A stretch of DNA of 64,000 bases from Dysgonomonas sp. UBA5412 (GTDB lineage: Bacteria; Bacteroidota; Bacteroidia; Bacteroidales; Dysgonomonadaceae). Below the pieces are notes generated by a model. It did no database searches. It saw only the letters and a list, made by a program, of their open reading frames with translations, and was not told the DNA's origin. The stretch covers positions 52,890 through 116,889 of the forward strand of contig DHNQ01000002.1 in the NCBI GenBank assembly GCA_002409595.1, given 5' to 3'. Positions 8,673 through 16,502 of the stretch are shown here, piece by piece (position 1 is the stretch's first letter; every line of letters starts with the position of its first letter). The position numbers and the translations under genes are program-made.

Positions 8673-10019
8673 TTAGTCTTCCAGAATATAAATAGAATCA
8701 GTTGTATATGTATCGTCAGGCGAATAGATTATCCAATCTGTCAGGAGCTCTAAAGGATACTTCTTTATATCCCCTTCGTTAAGTCCCGATATCCAATAAG
8801 GCTGATTTAAAAGTTTACCTTCTATATTTCCTCCTTCTATTGCCTGCACTTCATACCAAAGATGCTCTTTCTCACTTCCGGCTTCCGGCTTGTCTACTGT
8901 AAGTCCGAGTTTTACGAGGAATGTCCATCGAGGGATTTCATCCTTTGCCCCGAACAGATTTTTGAGAAAAGATTTCTTTTCCGTTTTTTTATATTCTTTG
9001 TTAAATACCCGTTCGAATGAAGAGAAACGTTCCTTTGCTAAAGCGCTCATTCTGTTTGTTTCCTCATTTGTAATATAATAGATTGGATTTTCGGCAAGAG
9101 TTTGAGCATATATCTCAGGAGAAACCATATTGCCATCCTCTACTGCAAATAAGATTCCCGAAGGTTCGGCATGAACATTATCCACTTCATCGCGATCGCT
9201 TGCTCCCCCCAAAATTCCTTGAGGTAGATCTTTCAATGCCTCTTCCCATCTTAACCAGCATAAGTTTATCCCCATACCATCATACCCTATTGTAAACCGT
9301 TCTTTTTCCTTTGTCGGATGTGTAAGAAACTTTTTCACAGTCATATTGATGAGTGTATTCATCTGTTCCGCACCCTGACTGAAATTCAACATTTCCAGCT
9401 CCACCGAGCCACAGCGATGCAATCCATGCGTATGAAACCAATATCTGCATTTGCCCTCTTTTTCATCCTCATCATACACACAGTGCAAAGTGTATAGATA
9501 GTCGGGCGACGGAGGAGTTGGTGATTTTGCTGTCATTTTCAACCATTTTGCTGATAGTAAACGATAAGACGCAAAGTCTATAACCAAACTTGCATCCGGT
9601 ACAATAGCGTTCATTATCTTAAGTTGTAAGTGAAATGAAGTCAAAGGATCTAATTCGAAATACAAAGATGTCTCCAGAAAATATTCTTGCGCTATGGTGA
9701 TATCTAACGACTCTTGATCTATTGAGTTTGCAAAACCATAGTCGTTCAGATTGATATTTTTAGTATCACACACATATAGATCTACATGGAAAGCAGTATC
9801 CTTATATTCTATTTCGGCAGCAAAGCTCATAATAGAAAATTCGCTATCGACTTCTACTTTATTGAACGACACAAGTCTAAAGTCCTTTTGTTGAGAAAGG
9901 GCTTTTTCTATTTGTGCAGCTTCGAATTTGAAAGTTTTATTTTTAGGATATATACCCATTGCAGATGCTAATCCGGTTTGTCCTTCGGTCAGCAAGTTAT
10001 ATTTTTCTTCGTTATTCAT
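8673..10019 (-). CDS. DUF4026 protein with C-terminal DUF2314-like domain
   Basis: A 448-residue cytoplasmic protein with no signal peptide or membrane segment. The C-terminal 100 residues show a DUF2314-like pattern (EHLWYEVQAIEGG, then EGKLLNQPYWISGLNEGD and LLTDWI). The rest fits DUF4026, which often precedes such a domain. Neither domain has a well-defined function. It ends 46 bases before the GT2 start and has its own candidate -7 element at 10066 (TAAGTTTG on the minus strand), so it may be read through into the GT2-deacetylase pair. I infer no function. Confidence 0.65.
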   Translation of the reverse strand: MNNEEKYNLLTEGQTGLASAMGIYPKNKTFKFEAAQIEKALSQQKDFRLVSFNKVEVDSEFSIMSFAAEIEYKDTAFHVDLYVCDTKNINLNDYGFANSIDQESLDITIAQEYFLETSLYFELDPLTSFHLQLKIMNAIVPDASLVIDFASYRLLSAKWLKMTAKSPTPPSPDYLYTLHCVYDEDEKEGKCRYWFHTHGLHRCGSVELEMLNFSQGAEQMNTLINMTVKKFLTHPTKEKERFTIGYDGMGINLCWLRWEEALKDLPQGILGGASDRDEVDNVHAEPSGILFAVEDGNMVSPEIYAQTLAENPIYYITNEETNRMSALAKERFSSFERVFNKEYKKTEKKSFLKNLFGAKDEIPRWTFLVKLGLTVDKPEAGSEKEHLWYEVQAIEGGNIEGKLLNQPYWISGLNEGDIKKYPLELLTDWIIYSPDDTYTTDSIYILED

Positions 10020-10065
10020 TAGAGAGCGATAAGATATGTTACTTGGATTGATTAAGTATAGAAGA

Positions 10066-10073
10066 CAAACTTA
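10066..10073 (-). promoter_or_regulatory. Candidate -7 element for the DUF4026 gene
   Basis: TAAGTTTG on the minus strand fits TAnnTTTG and lies 46 bases before the start codon. No TTTG is found at the proper upstream distance. Confidence 0.4.
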
Positions 10074-10121
10074 GTGAAAATATCACGATCTATAATTAAG
10101 ATTTGTCAAATATATATTTTA

Positions 10122-10162
10122 TATAAAAAACGAAAAGCCTAGACATATATTGTCAAGGCTTT
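10122..10162 (-). terminator. Rho-independent terminator after trpS
   Basis: A 12-position stem with one mismatch (10134-10145 with 10151-10162) and a 5-base loop is followed on the minus strand by a T-rich tract (complement of 10122-10133). It lies 18 bases beyond the trpS stop. Confidence 0.75.
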
Positions 10163-10180
10163 CTTATGATTGTGAAGTCT

Positions 10181-11170
10181 TTAGAATTTTTTGAATCCCA
10201 TTATTTCTCTGACTTCCCTAAGCGTTTTGCTTGCACTTTCGCGAGCCTTTGCCGCACCCTCAGTTGTTACCTTGTGTAGATATGCTTCATCGTTTTGTAT
10301 TTCGAGAATACGCTCACGAATAGGTGTTGTTACTTTGATTATATCTTCAGCCAATTGCTTTTTCAAGTCGCCGTAACGTATTTCGCAGGTATTCCATTTT
10401 TCTTCAAAATGTTTTACGACGTCATCCGTAGAAACTACTTTTAATATTGTGAACAGATTCTCTATACATTCCGGTTTCTCCGAGTTCGGTTCTTTAGGAC
10501 CTTCGTCGGTTAGAGCACGTTTTACTTTCTTCTCGATCGTTTTTGCATCATCAGCCAGATAAAGACAATTTCCTTCCGATTTGCCCATTTTGCCGCTGCC
10601 GTCAAGCCCCGGTATTTTTATTAATTGCTGCCCAAAGTTGTAGGCTATTGGCTCTTTGAAGTATTCCACTCCATAAAAATTATTGAAACGGCGTGCAAAC
10701 TTGCGTGTCATTTCTAAGTGCTGTTCCTGATCTTTACCCACAGGTACTTTGTCGGCATTGTGCATCAATATATCTGCTGCCATCAGAGTCGGGTAAGTTA
10801 ATAGTGCTGCATTAACATTTTCCGGTTGTTTGCGAGCCTTGTCTTTGAAAGACGCAGTTTTAGACAGTTCGCCCATATATGCATGCATATTTAATAGCAA
10901 GTACAATTCGCATACTTCCGGCACATCACTCTGTACATATATTGTGGACACCTCGGGGTCGATGCCCGCTGCAAGATATTCTGTCAATACATTTTTTACA
11001 TTACTATGTAGAATCTTTGGATCGGGGTGTGTTGTCAAAGAATGATAGTCTGCGATGAAAAAGAAACATCTGTTTTCGTGCTGCATTCTTGTGAAATTTC
11101 TTAATGCTCCGAAGTAGTTTCCTAGGTGTAGATTTCCTGTTGAGCGGATACCGCTTAAAACTGTTTCCAT
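10181..11170 (-). CDS. trpS: Tryptophanyl-tRNA synthetase
   Basis: A 329-residue class I aminoacyl-tRNA synthetase that charges tRNA-Trp in the cytoplasm. The N-terminus SGIRSTGNLHLGNYFG carries the HIGH-type motif (His15-Leu-Gly-Asn18), and KMGKS at residues 194-198 is the KMSKS-type loop. The length is normal for bacterial TrpS. The gene is monocistronic, with a minus-strand TATCTTTG -7 element at 11208-11215 and a terminator at 10122. It is divergent from the secreted hydrolase gene. Confidence 0.95.
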   Translation of the reverse strand: METVLSGIRSTGNLHLGNYFGALRNFTRMQHENRCFFFIADYHSLTTHPDPKILHSNVKNVLTEYLAAGIDPEVSTIYVQSDVPEVCELYLLLNMHAYMGELSKTASFKDKARKQPENVNAALLTYPTLMAADILMHNADKVPVGKDQEQHLEMTRKFARRFNNFYGVEYFKEPIAYNFGQQLIKIPGLDGSGKMGKSEGNCLYLADDAKTIEKKVKRALTDEGPKEPNSEKPECIENLFTILKVVSTDDVVKHFEEKWNTCEIRYGDLKKQLAEDIIKVTTPIRERILEIQNDEAYLHKVTTEGAAKARESASKTLREVREIMGFKKF

Positions 11171-11207
11171 TATTTTATGTTTATATATCTTTTCTATTTA
11201 AGAAGTA

Positions 11208-11215
11208 CAAAGATA
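11208..11215 (-). promoter_or_regulatory. Candidate -7 element for trpS
   Basis: TATCTTTG on the minus strand, 38 bases before the trpS start codon, matches TAnnTTTG. The -33 region is not recognisable. Confidence 0.5.
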
Positions 11216-11259
11216 GTCAAAAATCGAGAAAAGGATTGATATATCTTACAGATTGTATG

Positions 11260-11290
11260 TTTGATTTACGTTTCAAAATATTTATCTTTG
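11260..11290 (+). promoter_or_regulatory. Promoter for the secreted alpha/beta hydrolase
   Basis: TTTG at 11260-11263 and TATCTTTG at 11283-11290 with a 19-base spacer are a full match to the Bacteroidota promoter. The expected transcript start lies just before the ATG at 11320, which also argues against the longer reading frame from 11104. Confidence 0.7.
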
Positions 11291-11319
11291 ACCATTCAGA
11301 TACCTCAAACCGTGAAGAA

Positions 11320-12204
11320 ATGAAAAAAATAAATTTGTCGTTGTTGTTTGCGATTTTATCCATGTTTATGTCGAACTATATGAATGCACAACAAGTAGTA
11401 AAGCTATGGGAGGGAGAGCCTTCTGCGAGTAATGAAATAACTGAAGCCGAGAAATATGAAAGAGATGGCGGATGGGTGACTAACGTGTCTGTGCCGGAGT
11501 TGTCTGTCTATTTGCCGGATAAGTCTCTGAATACAGGCATGGCTGTTATAATTTGTCCCGGAGGAGGATATGGCGGACTTGCAATCGATCACGAAGGCGT
11601 GCAATTTGCAAAATGGCTCAACACTCAGGGTATTGCAGGTGTTGTACTCAAATATCGTATGCCAAATCAACATAAAGATATACCATTAGCTGATGCTCAG
11701 CAAGCCATCCGATATGTGCGTACTAATGCAAAGCGTTTGGGTATAGAAGAAAATAAAATTGGTATTGCCGGATTTTCGGCAGGAGGACATCTGGCTGCTA
11801 CGGCATCCACTCATTATGCGACGTCAGGAATCAGCACACGTCCCGATTTTTCCATTTTGTTCTATCCTGTTATTACAATGGAGATAGCTACTCATGGTGG
11901 GTCTAAGACGAATTTGCTAGGAGATAATCCTTCTCAGGCAGATATTTATTCTTTCTCGACCGAAAAACAAGTAAATGTTAACACTCCACCGGCTATTCTG
12001 TTGTTGAGTGACGACGATGGTGCTGTGCCTCCTGTTAATAGCACAATGTATTATGATTCGTTGAAAAAGAATGGTATTGCTGCAACCATGTATGTTTTTC
12101 CTGAAGGCGGTCATGGTTGGGGAATGAGAGAAAATTTCGCATATCATACCCAAATGTTAGAACTGTTGCAAATGTGGTTAAAAGATACGCAGAAAAAACT
12201 CTAA
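11320..12204 (+). CDS. Secreted alpha/beta hydrolase (esterase, BD-FAE/xylanase-B-like)
   Basis: A 294-residue protein counted from the ATG at 11320, which starts a clear signal peptide (MKKINLSLLFAILSMFMSNYMNAQQ). The frame stays open upstream to 11104, but that part overlaps trpS and precedes the promoter. The alpha/beta hydrolase fold is shown by the oxyanion-hole motif CPGGGYGG (residues 79-86), the nucleophile elbow GFSAGGH (Ser153) and a late GGHGWG with the catalytic His. Relatives are labelled as acetyl-xylan or feruloyl esterases or endo-xylanase-like lipases. A periplasmic esterase acting on acylated plant or host sugars is likely; the exact substrate is unknown. Confidence 0.83.
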   Translation: MKKINLSLLFAILSMFMSNYMNAQQVVKLWEGEPSASNEITEAEKYERDGGWVTNVSVPELSVYLPDKSLNTGMAVIICPGGGYGGLAIDHEGVQFAKWLNTQGIAGVVLKYRMPNQHKDIPLADAQQAIRYVRTNAKRLGIEENKIGIAGFSAGGHLAATASTHYATSGISTRPDFSILFYPVITMEIATHGGSKTNLLGDNPSQADIYSFSTEKQVNVNTPPAILLLSDDDGAVPPVNSTMYYDSLKKNGIAATMYVFPEGGHGWGMRENFAYHTQMLELLQMWLKDTQKKL

Positions 12205-12290
12205 CTTGTTGTTCGCTAATTATCTTTAAAGATAGAGAAGAGTCCATATTTCAATAAAGAAAAGTAACAAGTGAAAAATGGTGCGAAAAG

Positions 12291-12304
12291 TGTCACCTTT
12301 GTCA
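12291..12304 (+). repeat. TGTCA-N4-TGTCA direct repeat, copy 1 (upstream of icd)
   Basis: TGTCACCTTTGTCA is found 65 bases before the icd start; the same 14-mer recurs 22 bases after the icd stop. It consists of two TGTCA half-sites separated by 4 bases. No usual -7 element was found for icd, so this could be an operator. That is inference. Confidence 0.5.
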
Positions 12305-12369
12305 TCTTTTAGTTAAAATGGCAAATTAAAGAAATGAAGTTTAATAAAATACAAAAGAACGAATAGGCT

Positions 12370-13593
12370 ATGCAAAAAATAAAAGTGAAGAATCCGGTTG
12401 TTGAAATGGATGGGGATGAGATGACTCGTATAATATGGCAGTATATAAAAGATAAGCTTATACTTCCGTATGTAGATGTAGATCTCAAATATTATGACCT
12501 GAGTGTTCAAAATCGTGATGCTACAAACGATCAGGTGACTATTGATAGTGCTGAGGCTACAAAGAAATACAATGTCGCTGTCAAGTGTGCTACAATTACT
12601 CCTGATGAAGCACGTGTGACGGAATTCGGACTGAAAAAAATGTGGAAATCACCTAATGGTACTATTCGTAATATAATAGGCGGTACGGTTTTTCGTGAAC
12701 CTATCATTATCAGTAATATTCCCCGATTGGTAAGTACGTGGACTCAGCCTATTGTTATCGGACGTCATGCAAATGCCGATCAGTATAAAGCAACAGACTT
12801 TGTGACTAAAGGTAAGGGTACACTTACAATAACTTTTACGCCTGAGGACGGAGCACCTGAAAGTCATACTGTTTATAATTTCGAAGGTGATGGAGTAGCG
12901 ATGGGAATGTACAACACAGATGAGTCTATATATGGTTTTGCTCATTCATGTTTCCGCTTAGCCTTGCAGAAGAAATATCCATTATATCTGTCTACAAAGA
13001 ATACAATATTAAAGGCTTATGACGGACGCTTTAAAGATATTTTTCAGGAAGTATATGAAAAGGATTATAAAAGCGATTATGAAAAAGCCGGAATCACATA
13101 CGAGCATCGTCTGATAGACGACATGGTGGCATCTGCTCTGAAATGGAATGGAGGATTTGTCTGGGCTTGTAAAAACTATGACGGTGATGTACAGTCTGAT
13201 ACAGTAGCTCAAGGGTTTGGCTCGTTAGGGTTGATGACCTCTGTTTTGCTTACTCCCGATGGGCAAACAATGGAGGCTGAAGCCGCTCATGGCACAGTGA
13301 CACGACACTATCGCCAATATCAGCAAGGAAAAGAAACTTCTACAAATCCGATAGCTTCTATTTTTGCATGGACAAGGGGATTGGCTCATCGCGGAAAACT
13401 AGACGATAATCAGCCATTGATAGATTTTGCTAACAAGCTTGAAGAAACATGTATTGAAGTTGTAGAGCAAGGTAAAATGACCAAAGATTTGGCTTTGCTT
13501 GTTCATGGTGATAAGATGCAGCGATCCGACTATTTGAACACAGAAGAGTTTCTGGATGCCATCAATCAAGGATTGCAGGCAAAATTAGCATAA
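12370..13593 (+). CDS. icd: NADP-dependent isocitrate dehydrogenase (eukaryotic-type)
   Basis: A 407-residue cytoplasmic enzyme that oxidises isocitrate to 2-oxoglutarate with NADP in the citric acid cycle. The N-terminus [17 protein letters not shown] and the segments [12 protein letters not shown] and [12 protein letters not shown] are typical of the homodimeric IDH class first known from eukaryotes and common in Bacteroidota, rather than the E. coli class. The length is normal. The gene is flanked by two identical 14-base TGTCA-N4-TGTCA elements. No neighbour shares its pathway. Confidence 0.94.
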   Translation: MQKIKVKNPVVEMDGDEMTRIIWQYIKDKLILPYVDVDLKYYDLSVQNRDATNDQVTIDSAEATKKYNVAVKCATITPDEARVTEFGLKKMWKSPNGTIRNIIGGTVFREPIIISNIPRLVSTWTQPIVIGRHANADQYKATDFVTKGKGTLTITFTPEDGAPESHTVYNFEGDGVAMGMYNTDESIYGFAHSCFRLALQKKYPLYLSTKNTILKAYDGRFKDIFQEVYEKDYKSDYEKAGITYEHRLIDDMVASALKWNGGFVWACKNYDGDVQSDTVAQGFGSLGLMTSVLLTPDGQTMEAEAAHGTVTRHYRQYQQGKETSTNPIASIFAWTRGLAHRGKLDDNQPLIDFANKLEETCIEVVEQGKMTKDLALLVHGDKMQRSDYLNTEEFLDAINQGLQAKLA

Positions 13594-13614
13594 AGTTGAA
13601 AAAGAGTTGATTTC

Positions 13615-13628
13615 TGTCACCTTTGTCA
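13615..13628 (+). repeat. TGTCA-N4-TGTCA direct repeat, copy 2 (between icd and dnaN)
   Basis: Exact second copy of the 14-mer at 12291, in the same orientation, followed in both copies by two variable bases and TTTT. It lies 22 bases after icd and 128 bases before dnaN. Confidence 0.5.
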
Positions 13629-13680
13629 CTTTTTGATATTTGGTAACAGAAAATATTAAGTTATATCATAATAAAGGCTC

Positions 13681-13709
13681 TTGTGATAACTGAAAAATTC
13701 TTATATTTG
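13681..13709 (+). promoter_or_regulatory. Promoter for dnaN
   Basis: TATATTTG at 13702-13709 matches TAnnTTTG, and a TTG at 13681-13683 lies 18 bases upstream as a partial -33 element. The -7 element is 47 bases before the dnaN start. Confidence 0.55.
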
Positions 13710-13756
13710 CTCTATTATTAAAACGTGAATTTTAAAAATTAAAACACACTGAAAAT

Positions 13757-14881
13757 ATGAAATTTGTTGTTTCCAGCACAGCCCTTTTGAGTCATCTGCA
13801 AGCTATAAGCAAGGTGATCAATTCCAAAAATACATTGCCTATTTTGGATTGTTTTCTTTTAGAACTGAATGGATCTGTTCTTACCCTTACAGCAGCAGAC
13901 TCCGAAACTCGTCTGGTAACCTCCCTCGAAGTAAATGAAGCAGATGGAAACGGAAAGTTTGCGGTGAATGCAAAAAACTTGCTTGACCCGCTTAAAGAAC
14001 TACCCGAACAACCTCTTACTTTTGAGATAAACAATGAAAATCTGGAAACATTCATATTTTTCCACAATGGTAAATATAACTTTGTAGGACAGAACGGAGA
14101 CGACTATCCTCAACCAAAGGAATTGAGAGATACGGCTGTAAGCTTGGAGATAGATCCTCAAATCTTATTTTCGGGAATCAATCGTACACTCTTTGCCAGT
14201 GCTGACGATGAACTTCGTCCGGTGATGAACGGCGTGTTCTTCGATATTACACCGGAAGATCTTACATTTGTTGCATCTGACGGACATAAATTGGTGCGTT
14301 GCAAGACATTGGCTGCAAAAGGAGCTGAAAGAGCCTCTTTTATTTTGCCAAAGAAGCCTGCCAACTTGCTGAAAGCAATATTGCCAAAGGAGTCTGAAAC
14401 CGTAGAAGTCAAATTTGATGAGAACAATGCTTATATCAAAATGTCAAGCTATACAATGACTTGTCGTTTTATAGAAGGGCGCTATCCTAACTACAACTCA
14501 GTTATTCCTCAAAACAATACAAACAAAGTTGTTTTAGACCGTCTTGCATTTCTCAATGCTCTTAAACGTGTATCTGTATTCTCTAATCAGGCTAGTAACT
14601 TGGTGAAACTTCAATTGTCGGACAGAAATATAATTATCACTGCACAAGATATTGATTTTTCTACTGCAGCCGAAGAAACTATTCCTTGCGATTACACCGG
14701 ATCGCCAATGAATATCGGCTTTAAGTCAAGCTTCTTGATAGAAATATTAAATAATATTCCTTCTACTGATATTACGTTAGAGTTGTCAGACCCTTCTCGT
14801 GCCGGTCTTATTATTCCTACAGAAAATGAAGAGAATGAAGACTTGTTGATGTTGTTGATGCCGATGATGCTTAACGACTAA
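13757..14881 (+). CDS. dnaN: DNA polymerase III beta sliding clamp
   Basis: A 374-residue protein of the normal length for the ring-shaped clamp that holds the replicative polymerase on DNA. The three repeated clamp domains are visible: an N-terminal MKFVVSSTALLSHLQAI with KNTLPILDCFLLE, a middle domain with RPVMNGVFFD and VASDGHKLVR, and a C-terminal domain with IEGRYPNYNSVIP. The family's usual C-terminal MPMR-type end is here MPMMLND. dnaA is not in this window. The next gene is a DnaQ-like exonuclease, so two replication or repair genes are adjacent. Confidence 0.96.
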   Translation: MKFVVSSTALLSHLQAISKVINSKNTLPILDCFLLELNGSVLTLTAADSETRLVTSLEVNEADGNGKFAVNAKNLLDPLKELPEQPLTFEINNENLETFIFFHNGKYNFVGQNGDDYPQPKELRDTAVSLEIDPQILFSGINRTLFASADDELRPVMNGVFFDITPEDLTFVASDGHKLVRCKTLAAKGAERASFILPKKPANLLKAILPKESETVEVKFDENNAYIKMSSYTMTCRFIEGRYPNYNSVIPQNNTNKVVLDRLAFLNALKRVSVFSNQASNLVKLQLSDRNIIITAQDIDFSTAAEETIPCDYTGSPMNIGFKSSFLIEILNNIPSTDITLELSDPSRAGLIIPTENEENEDLLMLLMPMMLND

Positions 14882-14908
14882 GAGAGATATTAATAAACTA
14901 AACTATAC

Positions 14909-14949
14909 AAGCTTTATCATTTTCATAGAATATGGGGGTGATAAAGCTT
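14909..14949 (+). other. Hairpin between dnaN and the exonuclease gene
   Basis: A perfect 11-bp inverted repeat (14909-14919 with 14939-14949) with a 19-base loop lies 28 bases after the dnaN stop and ends 8 bases before the exonuclease ATG at 14958. The tail (TTCTATT) is too weak for a standard terminator. It may attenuate or block translation of the exonuclease, or stabilise the dnaN mRNA end. Confidence 0.5.
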
Positions 14950-14957
14950 TCTATTAA

Positions 14958-15734
14958 ATGCTTATGGAACTGAATCTTAGAAATCCGCTTATATTCTTCG
15001 ACCTTGAAACTACTGGTACTGATACGGTTAAAGATCGCATCGTAGAGATTTCTTATCTCAAGGTGTATCCTAATGGAAAAGAGGAGATTAAAACCAAACG
15101 TCTGAACCCTGAAATGCCTATCCCTGCCGGAGCGTCGGCTATTCATGGTATTTATGATGACGATGTCAAAGATTGCCCTACCTTTAAGCAGATAGCAAAG
15201 TCGTTGGCAGATCAGATGGAAGGATGTGACTTGGCAGGATTCAATTCGAGCCGTTTCGATATTCCTCTTCTAGCCGAAGAATTTTTGCGTGCAGGAGTTG
15301 ATATTGATTTCAGCAAACGTAAGATGATTGATGTTCAGATAATCTTTCACAAGAAAGAACAACGTACACTTGAGGCCGCATACAAATTCTATTGCGATAA
15401 AGAACTGGCTGATGCACACTCAGCCGAAGCTGATACAAAAGCTACCTACGAGGTACTTAAATCTCAGCTTGATAGATATCCTGACTTGGTGAATGATATG
15501 GAGAAATTAGCTGAAGAATTCTCATTCTTTAACAACAATGTCGATCTTGCGGGGCGTATTATCAGGGACGAGAATGGGGTCGAAGTGTTTAACTTTGGTA
15601 AGCATAAAGGGAAATCTGTTTCGGAAGTTCTTAAAAAAGAACCGAGTTTTTATGCGTGGATGATGGATGCTGACTTTCCTTTAAATACAAAGCAAGTATT
15701 GACGAAGATTAAGTTAAGAGAAATCCAAAAATAG
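14958..15734 (+). CDS. DnaQ-like 3'-5' exonuclease (DEDDh) with C-terminal extension
   Basis: A 258-residue exonuclease of the DnaQ/RNase T superfamily. The DEDDh residues are present: Asp15 and Glu17 in FDLETTGTD, Asp101 in NSSRFDIPLL, and His154 and Asp159 in HSAEADTKAT. After the catalytic domain, about 60 residues (FNFGKHKGKSVSEVLKKEP, then FYAWMMDADF) resemble the C-terminal domain of exodeoxyribonuclease X-like proteins. It could be a proofreading subunit or a repair exonuclease; the position after dnaN suggests a link to replication. A second ATG at 14964 is also possible as the start. Its start lies just behind a strong hairpin. Confidence 0.85.
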   Translation: MLMELNLRNPLIFFDLETTGTDTVKDRIVEISYLKVYPNGKEEIKTKRLNPEMPIPAGASAIHGIYDDDVKDCPTFKQIAKSLADQMEGCDLAGFNSSRFDIPLLAEEFLRAGVDIDFSKRKMIDVQIIFHKKEQRTLEAAYKFYCDKELADAHSAEADTKATYEVLKSQLDRYPDLVNDMEKLAEEFSFFNNNVDLAGRIIRDENGVEVFNFGKHKGKSVSEVLKKEPSFYAWMMDADFPLNTKQVLTKIKLREIQK

Positions 15735-15830
15735 ATTTTACACTTAATCTCTCAATAAAATATTAGGGTTGCTCTCAAACAATAGGGGGTAACCTTTTGT
15801 TTTATAGTCAATTTTAGAGCTTTCTCATAT

Positions 15831-15941
15831 TGTTGAAAAGAAGAGTTTCAGAATTGTTGATAATTATCTATATTACGGTATAATTATATGATTATTATAT
15901 ATTTAAAATTGTTGATAACATGTTGATAAGTTTGTTGAAAA
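15831..15941 (+). repeat. Cluster of TGTTGA(T/A)AA repeats, DnaA-box-like
   Basis: TGTTGATAA occurs at 15855, 15910 and 15921, and TGTTGAAAA at 15831 and 15933. The last three copies are 11-12 bases apart, so they lie on one helix face. The inverse complement TTATCAACA differs by one base from the E. coli DnaA box TTATCCACA. An AT-rich tract lies within the cluster. This may be a replication-initiation or DnaA-regulated region. The 9-mer also occurs singly inside murD (23895) and murG (26288), so chance copies exist. Confidence 0.4.
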
Positions 15942-15957
15942 CTTTTTAGTCAATTTT

Positions 15958-16001
15958 AAGTGGGGAAGAGTGGGGAGAAGTGTATTATTTTTCTACCTTT
16001 A
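15958..16001 (+). promoter_or_regulatory. mraZ promoter with candidate MraZ-binding repeats
   Basis: TGGGG at 15961 and 15971 and a weaker TGTAT at 15981 repeat every 10 bases, each preceded by AAG or GAG. E. coli MraZ binds TGGGN repeats separated by 5 bases in its own promoter, and the mollicute MraZ site is an AAAGTG-type repeat with the same 10-base period. A -7-like TACCTTTA lies at 15994-16001, so the repeats would cover the -33 region. This supports autorepression of the dcw operon by MraZ. Confidence 0.6.
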
Positions 16002-16041
16002 CGTCTGATAATCTATATAGTTAAAATTCAAAGTTTTAAAG

Positions 16042-16500
16042 ATGCTATTTTTGGGAAATATAGAAGCTAAAATCGATACAAAAGGAAGAGTTTTTGTACC
16101 GGCAGCTTTTAGGAAGATTCTACAATCTTCTTCTCAGAATACATTGATACTCAGAAAAGATATATTTCAAGACTGCTTGGTTCTTTATCCGTCCGATGTG
16201 TGGGAAGAAGAAGTATCGAAACTTCGCTCAAGATTGAGTCGATGGAATAAAACTGAACAATCTCTATTTCGTCAATTTGTAGTGGATGCCGAACGTCTCG
16301 AAATGGATGCGAATGGACGCATACTCTTACCGAAGCGTTATTGTCAGATGACTAATATTGTCTCTGACGTGCGATTCTTAGGAGTGGATAATACAATAGA
16401 AATATGGGCAAACGAAATGTTGGAAAAAACACTTGTTCCGGCAGATGATTTTAGTGCCCGTATACAGACATTGATGGATAACGATTTTCAAAACGACTAA
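16042..16500 (+). CDS. mraZ: Transcriptional regulator MraZ
   Basis: A 152-residue protein made of two SpoVT/AbrB-like DNA-binding units. The first starts FLGNIEAKIDTKGRVFVPAAFR and the second has MDANGRILLPKRYC, both with the typical (D/N)xxGR pattern. MraZ is the usual first gene of the dcw cluster and a DNA-binding regulator of it, also reported to affect the next gene product RsmH. It ends 2 bases before rsmH. The TGGGG repeats upstream fit autoregulation. Confidence 0.94.
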   Translation: MLFLGNIEAKIDTKGRVFVPAAFRKILQSSSQNTLILRKDIFQDCLVLYPSDVWEEEVSKLRSRLSRWNKTEQSLFRQFVVDAERLEMDANGRILLPKRYCQMTNIVSDVRFLGVDNTIEIWANEMLEKTLVPADDFSARIQTLMDNDFQND

Positions 16501-16502
16501 TC

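Larger units (their letters stand above)
15735..16041. other. 307-bp structured intergenic region between the exonuclease gene and mraZ
   Basis: Holds, in order: a weak hairpin with T-rich tail (15765-15802) that may end the exonuclease transcript; a 12-base direct repeat TAGTCAATTTTA at 15805-15816 and again at 15947-15958; two TGTTGAAAA (15831, 15933) and three TGTTGATAA (15855, 15910, 15921); a tract of about 90% A+T at 15861-15910; then the TGGGG array and a -7-like element in front of mraZ. No ORF of note is present. The repeats look like protein-binding sites. Confidence 0.6.

Noticed and set aside
11104..11319. Upstream extension of the alpha/beta hydrolase frame
   Set aside because: It overlaps trpS on the other strand, lies mostly before the promoter at 11260, and the signal peptide begins at the ATG at 11320.
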